Positions 23,119 through 35,341 of a stretch of DNA of 64,000 bases are shown piece by piece. The stretch is from NCBI RefSeq assembly GCF_000004195.4, contig NC_030681.2:22832482-22896481 (forward strand), written 5' to 3'. Position 1 is the first letter of the stretch. The number at the start of each line of letters is the position of its first letter. Under the pieces are notes generated by a model. It had not been told where the DNA came from and made no database searches. It worked only from the letters and a program-made list of their open reading frames with translations. The position numbers were made by a program, and so were the translations under genes. Source of the stretch: Xenopus tropicalis. Its lineage: Eukaryota > Chordata > Amphibia > Anura > Pipidae.

Positions 23119-23535
23119 CTTTACATGTCATTCTATGCTATAGTTTTTTTTATACATTCTACCACACAGGGATGCAAGAGTTAATAGACCACATTCTTCT
23201 CTATGGGGCTTGTATTCAAGGGACTTCTCTGAAGCACCAAATACAGATGAGACACTTTTGGGCAATTTTCAAGTTTGTGAAGACTCATTTAATTATAGCA
23301 TTTCAAGGTGGTCCTGCCAATACAGGCCCCATAATGTAGAACTGGGGGTCTGTTAACTCATTAACTCCTGTGTACTGGAATGAGCCTTTGGGTTCTTGCA
23401 TGTGATCCTATGCAGCAGTTTTTTTATGTGTTCCCCTACACAGGAACACACAAAAAAATGACATTGTTCTCTATGGAGCTTGTATTAATGAAACTGCTCT
23501 AAAGCACCAAATGCAGATGAGACACTTATAATTTA
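23119..23535. repeat. Diverged direct duplication, about 140-bp units
   Basis: 23119-23260 and 23393-23535 share ordered words: ATTCTATGC / ATCCTATGC, TTCTCTATGGGGCTTGTATT / GTTCTCTATGGAGCTTGTAT, GAAGCACCAAATACAGATGA / AAAGCACCAAATGCAGATGA and GAGACACTT. The offset is about 273 bp. This is an old local duplication or two copies of one repeat. Confidence 0.7.
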
Positions 23536-24289
23536 AATTTGTATTTGTTTTTTTTTTTCTACGATGACTAAACTCACAATTTCAAAAAAGCCTCATCTAT
23601 TAAAAAAAAAGATTATAAAAAGAACATAGAAACACTTAAGCATTTTCATACCATTACAAACTAAAAAAAATGCTGGAAAAACTCTAAAACCTCACCAGGT
23701 TTTTGTAGTTTTGTATTAGATCTGAAATATTGTGGTTTTTAGGTAATTATTTAACTACACAATTTTTTGCACTAACAAATTTGATTGGAGGGAAAGAAAA
23801 AAAATATGAACGCTAATAAATCTAGCCCTAAATGTTGTGTCTCATCTACTTTCAGCTTTTCAGTATGGTTCTATCAGTACAGGCCCAATAGAGTAGCATT
23901 TGGGAACCATATGGGCGTAAGAGCCTGTGATGCCTCCACACTCCCCAAAAATGCTTTAGAAGGAGTTCATTCTATCATAAGTGCTAATGAATTATGCAAC
24001 ATTTCATATTACTATGAAAAACTAATATGGGCAATGCCAAAAAAATATCTCAACAGACAGACAGTATATGTCAAAGGGGCATAATCATATTGAGTTTCTA
24101 AGTGAAAGCTTAGTGAGCCTCACTGGATGCTCTGGCATTGGAGGCCTTAATCTCATTTAGTCACATAGACAGATCAGTCTAGTTTATCTTTATGCAGATA
24201 CATGAATGTTGAGGGTTGAAAGGATTATAAAATGTGATTGGCATAGAAAGTGTTAAAATATTTCAGTTATGTGCAATTCACCCTGTTAA
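23536..24289. other. No gene recognised
   Basis: A 99-codon frame at 23785-24084 lacks any recognisable domain. Confidence 0.45.
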
Positions 24290-24291
24290 TA

Positions 24292-24619
24292 CAGGTATAG
24301 GACCCATTATCCAGAATGCTCGGGACCAAGGGTATTCCGGATAAGGGGTCTTTCCATAATTTAGATCTCCATACCTTAAGTCTACTAAAAAATTAATAAA
24401 ACATTAATTAAACCCAATAGGATTGTTTTGCATCCAATAAGGATTATTTATATCTTAGTTGGGATCAATTACAAGGTTCTGTTTTAGTTCTACATAAAAA
24501 AAGGAAATCAGTTTTAAAATTCTGAATTATTTGCTTATAATGGAGTCTATGGGAGACGGGCTTTCCGTAATTCGGAGCTTTCTGGATAACGGGTTTCCGG
24601 ATAAGGGGTCCGATACCTG
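24292..24619. mobile_element. Satellite MITE, single-unit form
   Basis: CAGGTATAGGACCCATTATCC opens it (TA at 24290-24291) and GGGGTCCGATACCTG closes it, followed by AG instead of TA. Only one, somewhat diverged, internal unit is present (ATTTATATCTTAGTTGGG). It probably resembles the ancestral, unexpanded element. Confidence 0.85.
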
Positions 24620-24930
24620 AGTTGCATTAGATTGTCAAACGATGTGCTAGAATCCTAACTGTTCTGCAACTGATTGGACATATTTATAGTAGTATTCTGC
24701 ATACCGATATGTGTTTACTCATTCATTTGATAAAACTTCCATGAACATGTCATCTGGTGCTCCTATCTAGGTCATTGGTTTTAAAGCAGTATTATATGAC
24801 CCAGCTTGCATTATTTAATAAACACTGAAATCAATATGACCTATTTTGTTCATGGTAAATAATTTTAAATAGATACAAACATGGCATTTTGCAAATGGAA
24901 ATTTTAAAGGATACCTGCTATAAAGGGGTT

Positions 24931-25120
24931 GGTCACCTTTGCACAACATTCACGAACCTAACAGTTCACATTTATAGAACAATCTTTGCCATATACTGTA
25001 CATAGTTAACGAAAAATGTGCAGCTGAATAGATATTCACTTTAGAATCATCCTTCGCTTCTGCACAGACCCTGAGCTGGGGGGGGGGGGGGGATCAGTGA
25101 CCCCTTTAAACACTACGATT
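24931..25120. mobile_element. Half element of the TTAAAGGGGTTG family
   Basis: TAAAGGGGTTGGTCACC is followed by the reversed right half of the family (AGAACAATCTTTGCCATATAC). A run of 15 G residues lies inside at 25078-25092. The element breaks off near CCCCTTTAAACACTACG. Confidence 0.6.
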
Positions 25121-26447
25121 TAAACAAGAGATGGCAGTGGATGGTTTTAAAAGATGGTGGTTCTGAAAGGAATTGAGGAGATAGCCAGACACATACAGAG
25201 AGATAAGTGAAGAAATGTAGTGAGGAGCATTAGAGTGACAGGCTTTGAAGGTTAGCACAACCTTAACAGGCAGCCATAATAAAAATTTTAACAGGGGACC
25301 AACAGGGTGTTCTTAGAATAGGGAAGGATGATTCTAGTGGTGAGAGTCTGGGACATTGGTTAGTAGTAGGTTACACTGTTCTAAGTTGGGTAGGATAAAG
25401 GCATGAATAAGTGTTTTAGAAGTTGCCATAAGGTGTCCACATGTTAAGATCCACTTGTTTGGCAAAGTCACCAAATGCTCAGATCTTTCTCCGGATATGT
25501 GATATTGAGCAAATTCAATCGTTTGACCCATTGACAGGTATAGGAGCCGGCAAAGTGAAGACCGCATCAATGAGCTAATGCAGCCCTTGATTCGACGGCC
25601 ACATATCAGTCAAGAAGGTCCATCGAGGGTCCCCATACAACAGCAGATAAACTGCCAAGTCAGCCTGAAGGACTCAAATGGGCAGCTTAAATATGCCCGT
25701 GTTTGGCCACCTTTAGAGAAAAGGGGATGGATCTTTATGATCTTACTAAGGAAAAAAGGGTCAGGTTTAGCCAGTGGCATTAAAAATATGTGATAGGGTT
25801 GAAGAATACGGAACTGTCAAATATTTCCCTAGACAGGTTTAGGTGGAAAACTAAAAGTCTTCAGTGCTATGTGAAGAGGTGTCTAAATATATCTGGATAC
25901 CTGCATACAAGTGAATACCAAGAGAATGGAGAATTTGCATTAGAATGGAATGGTTGATCAAAAAGCAAAAGATAAATCTAGCAGAATGAGAATAAAGAGG
26001 TGTCCTTTGGCCTTGCCAAGCTGGAGATAATTTGCAACTCTATAAAAGGCTGTCTCTATACAATGCATGGCTTAATCATTTGAAAGCAAAGTGTTCATGA
26101 GAATATGATTACGGAAAAAGTTAGAAATATGACAGAAGAAACAATTCTACCAGTAAAAGGGAAATAAGGGCGTAGTTAGAGAGCCATAAGATGATTCCAG
26201 TGTAGGCTTTTTAAGAATGGGTTAAAGATAGACAAGTTGAATGAAGTATGGAACATACCAGAATCTTGGGAGTGGATTAAGTACGAGCTGAAGGAAGGAC
26301 AGTGCCAGAGTGTTTAGGTAGTGACGAAGACATAGGAACAAAGGAGCTTGGGGTAAGTAGAGAGGAGCAGAGTAGCTGAGATCTCAGACTCAATAACAAT
26401 ATCAAAATGATCAAAGAAAGTAGGGGGCAGCTTATAAATAGTGCAAT
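25121..26447. other. Possible old repeat body, interrupted by a MITE
   Basis: The text (for example AACAGGCAGCCATAATAAAA and GGGGACCAACAGGGTGTTC) has the look of a dispersed frog repeat. I cannot name it or fix its ends. The element at 25430-25712 sits within it. Confidence 0.35.
25430..25712. mobile_element. Diverged TTAAGGTGGCCATACACG-type MITE
   Basis: AAGGTGTCCACATGTTAAG on the left and GCCCGTGTTTGGCCACCTTT on the right are decayed versions of the ends seen intact at 55498-55845. The interior contains GATTCGACGGCCACATATCA, typical of related copies. The flanking TTAA motifs are degenerate (ATAA and TTTA). Confidence 0.6.
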
Positions 26448-26528
26448 CAGGGTTGGACTGAGCTGGCAGGACACTCCGAGAAACACGGTGGGCTCTGGCC
26501 TCTGTGACTGACTCAGGCCTGTAATTTT
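26448..26528. mobile_element. Short CAGGGTTGGACTG hAT-like fragment
   Basis: CAGGGTTGGACTGAGC matches the family left end. Flanking AGTGCAAT (26440-26447) and GGTGCAAT (26529-26536) could be a decayed target duplication. The right terminus is not recognisable. Confidence 0.45.
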
Positions 26529-26536
26529 GGTGCAAT

Positions 26537-27649
26537 AGATAACATTTGTAGGTGTGGCAATTTATTTGTAGATTAAATCTAATTTGCTTTTAGTAGAGGA
26601 GTGTTGGTGAAAGATGTTAAATACAAAAGGCAAGCATCATGGATTGGATTTGTTTGTTTGTTTTGTTTTTTTTTACCGTGCCGCACTAATATTGCTTTCC
26701 TTGGTAGAAGGCAGAATGGCATGACATAACATAAATTACAGTGTTGGAAGTTTGCTTTTGCACTGGATTTGCTCTGCTTGTATTCAGAAGATCTACCCGA
26801 GCACAAGGACCGTGTTTGAGAGTTTAGCCAGGGGAAGGGATTATGAGTACAATTGTGCTAGGGTTGCAGGGGGTCATAGGTGGAACTGTCACTCCACTTT
26901 CCTGGTTAAAGATAAAGCCATTGAATCCACAAGCTATTCTCTTATACATACATGTAGTAAATTTGTTGGAACCAAAACTAACTGTAATCTTTTGTAAACT
27001 TTTGGCTTTCATATTATCACATTTCTTTTGTCTTTTAATGTTTAAGTTTGAACAGCTTGATGCCTGTATAACTCAAAAGTTTCTCTTCAGTCTGCTGGCC
27101 TGGCCCATGCACAGAATGTATAATGATTTCACCCAGTCAATAACCATATGGAAAATAAACACAATTCCCATCTTCACTAAATGTTTTCCTTAAACAGATT
27201 GTTCTTTTTCTGGATACCTGCCTTTTCAATGCTGTTCCAAATCTACAGAACTCTTAAGTTTCTTGGGGACTATAAAAATCTCTGTGAGGGCCCAATCCAG
27301 CCCTCTATCACGAGACTGACAGCATTTTTATACCTTGCAATCTGTTTAAGAGAAAATTAACAGCCCTCTATTCCATTCTTGAGCAGCCTGCCGATGATCA
27401 TCTTCTTTTTCATGCCATATTTGTACACCATCAATGACTCCAAGACGAGAAGAAGTGCAAAAATAACCGTGCCTGCTAGGCACTAATTAATTTCTCAAAC
27501 AGAAGGCATTAGGTACTCTGGATCAAGGTCAGGAAGGTATGAAAATAGTATATAGGTGACAGATAGCTATTATGAAAGACAGGATTGTATAGCAGTCCTT
27601 GGACAGAGAGCGAACCACAACATAGTCTACAACTCCTCTTACACAAACA
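26537..27649. other. No gene recognised
   Basis: Frames at 26843-27193 (116 codons) and 26752-26997 overlap each other in different phases and show no domain. Confidence 0.45.
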
Positions 27650-27920
27650 TCTTACTCAAACTATGGCCTGATATGGCTCCCCAAGGTCATTTACCTGCCC
27701 CCCCCCCTGGGCTACTACCTGTCTGCCTCACCATGGTCCTCTGCCCTAGCACATCTCATCACCATGACCCACCGGCAACAATGAGGCAGACAGTTAGTAG
27801 CCAGGGGTGAGGACACAGCGGGGGCGGGGACATAGTTTGAGGACTAACTATAGTCCAGCCCCCCAACAGTCTGAGGAACCGTGAACTCTACCCCTGTTTA
27901 AAAAGTTTGAGGAGCCCTGG
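27650..27920. mobile_element. hAT-like element fragment (CCTCAAAC end)
   Basis: The right end reads AAAAAGTTTGAGGAGCCCTG, i.e. an inverted CAGGGCTCCTCAAACTTTTT terminus of the Charlie-like type. ACTCAAACTATGGCCTG near 27653 echoes the left side. CCCCCAACAGTCTGAGGAAC lies inside. I found no octamer duplication. Confidence 0.5.
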
Positions 27921-28058
27921 TCTAGACTAATTAGAAGCACTTGCCATCTACAGGAAATAACTATCCCACAAGATGGATAATGCTTAAAATGTTTAACAGG
28001 AAACTTTTTTTTAAAAAAAATTTGTTTAAACAATTAAAAAAAATATCTTAGAATGTTT

Positions 28059-28525
28059 TTAAAGGAGAAAGGTAAAAACTAAGTAAGCTTTATCAGAAAG
28101 GTCTATGTAAATACAGTCATAAGCACTCACAGACATGCTGCACTGACTTCTCTGTCAAAAGATTTGTTGTGTCTGTTTTCCTGTGCCAGAGTCTGCGCAG
28201 GTTTCTCCTCTCTCCCCAATCCTGCTCCCCCCTCCCTCAAGAATGCTAAGAACTCCCTCCCCCCTTAGGATTGTGGAGTTGAGCCAATCAGCAGGAAGCT
28301 GACTCATAGTCTTACTAACTGAGCATGTACACTGGTCTGGATCTTGGTGCAGGAGTGAGGCATTATGGGAACTTTCTTTACAGAGCTCAGTGTTTTTCCT
28401 TCCTGTTTGGCTTCTGATCAGCTGAACGGGAGAAATATGGGGACACTTAAGGGCACTGTTGCGAGAACTGAAGGTATGCCTGCAGCTTGAGATTAACTCT
28501 TTATTAGCCTTTCCTTCTCCTTTAA
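28059..28525. mobile_element. TTAA-flanked MITE, TTAAAGGAGAAAGGTAAAAAC family
   Basis: TTAA lies at 28059-28062 and 28522-28525; the inverted ends are AAGGAGAAAGG and CCTTTCCTTCTCCT. A 191-codon minus-strand frame (28155-28730) lies mostly inside it. A related but end-truncated copy follows at 29570-29960. Confidence 0.75.
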
Positions 28526-29568
28526 TACCACCCCCTTTACCATTCAAAATAAATATCAAGGAATTTTCCAGACTCAAACAATAATCATAACTGAACCGTC
28601 TCCATAAATGATTAAACATTTTGCTCATGTTCTTGTCCCATTTACATTCAGGAGACGCAAGCTGATCCTCTGTTCTCTCCTGGAAATGGTCAAATAAATC
28701 TTTACTTTTTTTTTGCACAAACAAATCCAAAAATTGAAAGTCGTTTGGCCTTTAGCTAGTCACTGAAGCCCTGCCTCTACGAACCTTAAGGAATTAAGGT
28801 GATTCTGTTTAATTTCACTCCATATACATTAATGTTCAGTTGGTGCGCAAAGTGCTAGATAAGGATCCTAACAGTGTGCTACTGAATGGCAATAAGATAA
28901 AAATAAAAATTTGACATTTGACACGGATGACGGAGAGCAGATTCATTTTTTTTTTTTGCTTAAGAGCCTGAAATGTATTCAGCCTGAGAGCTAAGCCGTT
29001 AAAATCTTCTTTGTGTTGTTAAACTAGCTCAGCTTTGAACCTATATCCTAAAGACCACTACAATCATATAATCTCTGCTTGTTAAGTTAACATACATTGC
29101 CTTTTTTAAAGTACTTTATGATTTTATTGTTTCAGTAGAATTTTCCCTCCATTACTTAATACAGTTAGGTGATAACTTCTTAAAATCCCTGCCAACCATT
29201 TTATTCACATGAAGCCTTTACAACTGGCTTTTTGTCCCTAAAATATAATATCAAGCTTTGAAAAATGATTCTTCAGTGTCAATTAGTTTCTTAAAATGTA
29301 TGCACGGGTCTAATATAATGTATTCCACATAATCAGATGAATTGGAAAGAACAGAACTTTGTGTGAATATTTTTCTTATTTCCGTTTTCTTCTGTTAATT
29401 AATAATTTTATATTATACTATATATTTTATGATAATATGTAGTGTAAGTCTTGAATATTCTTCAGAAAATTAATTAAAAGAGGGGATGGTATCATCTTAT
29501 AATGTTCCTTCTTTTTAAATTCCCTATTCACTTTTTGCATTATAAGTACATTATTTGTTTCTGTTACT
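28526..29568. other. No gene recognised
   Basis: AT-rich; 29080-29560 looks unique and free of repeat ends. The upstream part of the 191-codon minus frame (28521-28730) has no recognised domain. Confidence 0.45.
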
Positions 29569-29569
29569 A

Positions 29570-29960
29570 AGGAGAAGGAAAGGTAAAAACTAAGTAAGCT
29601 GTAAATACAGCCATAAGCACTTACAGAAACGCTGCACTGAGTTATCTATCAAAAGAAACAGGATTTCTTGTCTCGTTTTTTGTAAACATGTTCTTGGGTA
29701 TCTGACTTCCTCTCTGAAATCCTTCATTCCCGGGGCCAGAGTCTGCACAGCTCTCTACTTTCTCCCCTCTCCTGCTCCCCCCTCCCATAAGAATTCATAA
29801 AACTCACTCCCCCCCTCCCTTAGGAATGTGTAGCCTGAGCTATAATGGCAAGAGCTGCAGCAGGAAGCTATGAAGACCCAGCTAAAATGGCAGCTGCAAT
29901 CTTAAAAAAACAGAGAAAGCTTCTAGGGCTCTTTACTCAGGTATGGTAAAGCTTTCTGCA
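29570..29960. mobile_element. Truncated copy of the TTAAAGGAGAAAGG family
   Basis: AAGGAGAAGGAAAGGTAAAA, CATAAGCACTTACAGAAACG and CCAGAGTCTGCACAG correspond in order to the 28059-28525 element. The right end is missing. Confidence 0.65.
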
Positions 29961-30818
29961 GAATAAATATAGTGTTCTAGGTGGCACTAATATGGTGAAT
30001 CTGTTGGCAGTAAAATGCCAAAATGACTTCTTCTTTAAACCTATTTCTATACGAGTTTTCTTTAAAGACTTTTTCAAATTTACCCACATTCAGGACATCC
30101 TGTAGCCATTATATTTGGTTAAATCCAATATAGTGCATTCATTTCAGAAAACACCACTCCTGATCTGAAGTGTAGTGGTTGTAGTTTTGTGGCTTGTTTT
30201 GTTTGTCTCCTTACTAAGAAGGGATAAGACAATGTATATTTAAAAATGAAAATGAATGGCGTAAGGTACAGAAAAGTTGCTGAGAAATCCTGCTGCCCTC
30301 AGCAAAGCAGTTAGAACTGGAACAGAAGTTCACCTTTTATGTATAAAACCCACAGCGATACTAGTGACTAAGGTAAAATGTCCTTGAGTTGCTCAATCAG
30401 AGCCATGACCTAAATCCAACTGTGAAATGCTCCCTGAGGATTCCTGCAGAGCTTGAACAATTTTTCTAAAAAAGATTGGTCAAATATTGAAAAATCTTGG
30501 TGTGCAAGGCTACTGCAAACCTGTCCCAAAAGACCCACCAACTGTAATCGCTGCCAATGGTGCTTCCAGCAAGTACTAAGGGCAGCTCAGACTTATCCAG
30601 CTGAAAGACAGAGAGCTGAAATGTAAATTATAGGGATAATATAACTAAGAAAAGTACCTAATTCTTTCAAAATTAATGAAGTGAAAAAATAATAAATATT
30701 ATTTAGATCTCACCAGGCAAATCTAAGGCATCAATGAACACTCATCTGCCAGAAGCCACCAAGCTTCTACTTCACTTACTGCCTAATGTATCCATGTGTT
30801 AAATGGGTAGGTCTAGCA
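29961..30818. other. No feature recognised
   Basis: No repeat ends or coding signal were seen. Confidence 0.5.
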
Positions 30819-30826
30819 CTCTCTAC

Positions 30827-31269
30827 TAGTGATGGGCGAAATGTTTCGGCAGGCATGGATTCGCTGCAAATTTCTGCGTTTCTCCGATGGCGGATTGTTT
30901 CGCGAAAAGTATGAAAAAATTTGCAGCGGAAAAATTTGCCACGCGTCCAAAAATTGTTGCGGGCGACAAAACAATAGCCGTGCAACAAAACAATAGCCGC
31001 GGGCAACAAAAGAATAGCCATGGGCGACAAAAGAATAGCCGGGCGACAAAAGAATAGCCATGGGCGACAAAACAATAGCCGTGCGACAAAACAATAGCCG
31101 CAGGCGACAAAAGAATAGCCGCGGGCGACAAAAGAATAGTCACAGGCGACAATTTTTTTTGCCGCGCAACATTTTCACCGTTTCGCAAATTTTTGGCCGT
31201 TTCACAAATCTTTTGAAAGATTCGCGAATTTTTCGGCGAAGCGAAATAGGACAGATTCGCTCATCACTA
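30827..31269. mobile_element. hAT-type MITE, TAGTGATG family, perfect TSD, internal tandem units
   Basis: The ends are TAGTGATGGGCGAAA and TTCGCTCATCACTA, with identical octamers CTCTCTAC at 30819-30826 and 31270-31277. The centre (30955-31150) is a clean tandem run of ~20-bp units such as GGGCGACAAAAGAATAGCC and GTGCGACAAAACAATAGCC, about nine in a row. Frames up to 120 codons on either strand come from these units. Confidence 0.93.
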
Positions 31270-31277
31270 CTCTCTAC

Positions 31278-32156
31278 CATACTTCGTTCAACCTAAAGCA
31301 TTTTTAAAATTTAAAAGACCTAGATTAGACACAAGTTTAGTAATAGTCTTTATTAGACAATGATTACATATACTGTACATAATTTACACTGCAGAGGTCT
31401 AGCTAATAAAAGAGGACATAGATTTGCAGTCAGATAGGTAGCGACATTATGCCCAATGTCAAATATCTTTATTTCATTATTTCATGAAGGCAGGAAATTT
31501 GTGTTTTGTGTTACAAAATGCAGTTTCATACAGGGTTGATTTACATTGACGATTGTGATAGTATCATGTGACAAGTATATTTAACACATCCATATTTGTA
31601 TTTGCTTCATAACATGGGATAAAAAAAAAAATCACCACCTATCAAGGCAGGTTGGTATAATTCTGCACACACATGGAAAAATGGAATGAGAAAGAAAGAA
31701 AGATTTCCTCTTAATAAGTTTATGAATTTTATGAATTTTTATGACAAAAAAATAGTAATAAAACATATATTGTTTTCTATCACACAAAACAATACCCTTA
31801 TCTGAAAGTAGGTTAAAAATATACTCTCTGATTCTTACTCATCTCATATCTGTTGTGTGTATATATATAATGTGCCTGTTGCCACAAAATATGTACTTAA
31901 CATAAAAGGCAATACATTAGAATTGACTTGATATTGTTGATATTGCCCTGCATACAAAGACTGTGATAAAAACATAACATGCACTCAAGTCACTTTAATA
32001 ATTATAGTATGTCAGACAGTATTGATAGTTATTTCAGAATGCTAACAATTAGACATCCATTAGCCATTTGCGCTGAACATCATTCCCTATTGTATTATAT
32101 TCCCTTTATTTGGTACGGGTATATAAATTTCAACATGGGTAGCTACTACATGATTA
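31278..32156. other. No feature recognised
   Basis: AT-rich sequence with an A-run at 31621-31631 and no structured repeat. Confidence 0.5.
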
Positions 32157-32164
32157 GTTACTGA

Positions 32165-32643
32165 TAGAGATGTAGCGAACTGTTCGCCGGCGCACTAATT
32201 CGCGCGAACATAGGGTGTTCGGAAGTTCGCGAACTTTCCGCGTATGTTCGCAATTTGGGTTCGCCGCGTTTTTTTTTCCACTGCGTTTTTTCTTAGCCTA
32301 AACACGCGGCACAACCACACATGGCGTTTTTCAGCCTAGTACTGGTGTAAGCAAATCCCCTTTCCATGATGCTAATAGCAAAAAACGCTGCGTATTTCCG
32401 CTAGGTCTGCCCGTTTTTACGCAACGCTGTGTCAACAAAGTATTTTTCAGAGAAGTTTTTGCCCTTGATCCCCCTCCTGCATGCCACTGTCCAGGTCGTG
32501 GCACCCTTTAAACAACTTTAAAATCAGTTTCCTGGCGAGAAATGGCTTTTCTAGGTTTTGAAGTTCGCCTTCCCATTGAAGTCTATGGGGTTCGCAAAGT
32601 TCGCGAATATATAACTTTTTTTTTGAGGTTCGCTACATCCCTA
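32165..32643. mobile_element. hAT-type MITE, TAG(G/A)GATGTAGCGAAC family, reverse copy
   Basis: It starts TAGAGATGTAGCGAAC and ends GGTTCGCTACATCCCTA, with identical octamers GTTACTGA at 32157-32164 and 32644-32651. Its interior is the reverse complement of 16284-16801. Confidence 0.92.
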
Positions 32644-32651
32644 GTTACTGA

Positions 32652-33949
32652 AAGGAAAACTATATCTAAAAATAATGTAGGTTTCTAGAAAAATAGATTA
32701 CATAAAGCACCTCATTTGTGAAACCCTGCTTCATGCAAATAAACCATTATTCATAAAATATATGTTTTTGTAACATGTGCCAATGGGTAATTCTAAATTA
32801 AAAAATTGCCATTTTAAGTACTAAGGGCCGCCTCCTGGGATCACAGGATTCACAGTGCACACAAACAAACCAAGGGCACACATACATGCTAGGCAACATC
32901 AGCCAATTAATGGTAAAAATTCTGCCTTTTACTCCCACACTACTTCCTGTTACAGTTAGAGCTGCATTATTTCCTGTCAGCTGATCTCTGAGGGAGCACA
33001 CAGCCCATCACTAAATGGCGGCTCAAGGGAAAAAAATGTAAGGGCAATATTTACTGATATATATTCCAGTTTGGTAAGATTCTTTAATAGGAAACTTAAT
33101 ATGATATATCTGTTGGTTAAGTCTTCTTTCTGGGGGTGTTGTTTTCTTTAAAGTGGACTTTCTGATTGCAATTTGCCTCTTAGAAAGCCATGTTTATTCT
33201 CTATTTTCAACTGCAAAAGGTGTATTATAAATGATGCCTACTTTAGGTGACAATACAAACCTAAAATTATATTGTATTCACATAATGTGAAGGTTAACCA
33301 TTTAAAGGAATATGTAATAAAAGACACTAGCTTATTGCCTTTTATTACATATGGGATTTAATCTGCAATTACTGTACCTTCGCCACAATGAGCAATGAGC
33401 AACCATGAACCCAAGTGAAACAGTCGTGCTGCTATTGTGTTCTCAGTGATCTTGATTAAATCCCTGATTTTCAAGGATATAATTATTCAAGGCCTATTAT
33501 ACGCTCCCCAAGGGCTGGGTTGAAAAGCTTTGCCAGGTGACAAATAGACATCTATATTGGGTAGTTTTATTAAGGTGACTTTGCGTTACTATTCTATTAA
33601 TAATAAGGGAGAGACACGAAAGCTGGCAATTACACCATAGCTATTATATATCTGCATTCAAAGATGATTTGTGACAGACAGCTATCAGATGCTATCTTCA
33701 CAACTATCTGCATCAACAGGGATCAATATTTTCACTGTAAGTGTACAGGGCTGGGTTACTGTAATTAATATGTAACACGGCACTTTGCGGATAAAATTCT
33801 TTTACGCCAAACCCTGTAAAGGTGAAAAATGGCTTAAACATCAATTTATATCATTTGTGTTTTCGCTGAGGTGGTTGGGCTCTGCCACTCTAGGTGGTAA
33901 AGAAAGCTCCAGATCAAGGATTAAGGGTTCCTCTGCAAAATAATATAAG
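32652..33949. other. No gene recognised
   Basis: No inverted ends. Small frames (67-73 codons) are not convincing. Confidence 0.45.
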
Positions 33950-33951
33950 TA

Positions 33952-34522
33952 CAAGTATCGGACCCCTTATCCGGAAACCCATTATCCAGAAAGTTCAGAA
34001 TTACGGAAAGGCCGTCTCCCATAGACTCCATTTTAATAAAATAATTCAAATTTTTAAAAATGATTTCCTTTTTCTCTGTAATAATAAAACAGTACCTGTA
34101 CTTGATCCCAACTAAGATATAATTACCCCTTATTGGGGGCAGAACAGCCCTATTGGGTTTATTTAATGGTTAAATGATTCCCTTTTCTCTGTAATAATAA
34201 AACAGTACCTGTACTTGATCCCAACTAAGATATAATTACCCCTTATTGGGGCAGAACAGCCCTATTGGGTTTATTTAATGGTTAAATGATTCCCTTTTCT
34301 CTGTAATAATAAAACAATACCTGTACTTGATCCCAACTAAGATATAATTACCCCTTATTGGGGGCAGAACAATCCTATTGGGTTTATTTAATGGTTAAAT
34401 GATTCCGTTTTCTCTGTAATAATAAAACAGTACCTGTACTTGATCCCAACTAAGATATAATTACCCCTTATTGGGGGCAGAACAGCCCTATTGGGGTTAT
34501 TTCATGTTTAAATGATTCCCTT
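33952..34522. mobile_element. Satellite MITE, 4 internal units, right end lost
   Basis: CAAGTATCGGACCCCTTATCC follows TA (33950-33951). Four ~113-bp units have GATATAATTACCCC near 34116, 34228, 34341 and 34454. The sequence leaves the family abruptly after GATTCCCTTTG, so the right arm was deleted in mid-unit. Confidence 0.85.
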
Positions 34523-35333
34523 TGTGATCTATTTTACAGTATTTTAAAGAAAGCTTTATAGATTGTAATATCACAACACCCCATCTAAAATGATATCTGC
34601 AGTTTGGACTCTAATGGCAAAACTACAAACTGTCTTTTGGATCAGAACAAGGCTATTGTTGGGAGTATGGGGTTTAATGGACAGACAACTGTACACAAGC
34701 CTATATAAAGCCAATAGAAAGTGTCAGTTGGAGATGTGTAAAGGTCACTGCCATTGTGCCCATCGTCTGGAGTGATGAACTACAGCTCTCTATCTGGCAG
34801 GTTGATGAATGAGTCCGGGTTTGGCAGATACCAGGAGTGCACTTCATGCCAGCTGTTTGGTGGAGATAATCTAATCTAATGTAACAAAACCGCGACAAAT
34901 CCAAATGAAAAAATTAGCCACCTAAAACCTGTCAAGATTATGTATAAGTCAATTGAAGATGTCCCTATTAAAAATGGAAAAAGTCATCCAACAAATTAAT
35001 AAATTGTGGTTTTTGTGGTTTTTATGGTTTTTCATGACTTTTTTCCATTTGTGCTTTTTCAGCTTGGATCTTGGATCTTTTCATAAATACTATTTGTGGA
35101 ATGCTATTCCTAGAAATGAGATTATTTGTGGTTTCTAAAAACTATAAAACCACTAAAATCTGAACATTAGTAAATCCCCCCTTTTTTTTTTTAATATCAC
35201 ACTTTAATAACACTTATTCTCTATTTCTATGGCAATGGTAATGGGTAATCATAATGTTGCTGTAATAGTGCTACATTGATCATCGATACTAGAGGTAACT
35301 AGAGTTCACCACTGATTGAGAGGTACCGGGAAA
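34523..35333. other. No feature recognised
   Basis: A GTGGTTTTTGTGGTTTTTAT imperfect repeat is seen near 35007-35026. No gene. Confidence 0.45.
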
Positions 35334-35341
35334 GTAATGAG

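Noticed and set aside
25078..25092. Run of 15 G residues as a regulatory G-quadruplex
   Set aside because: A homopolymer inside a repeat fragment can form such a structure, but nothing around it suggests a function.
28155..28730. 191-codon minus-strand open frame
   Set aside because: About two thirds lies within a TTAA-flanked miniature element and the rest has no recognised domain. RNA evidence would change this view.
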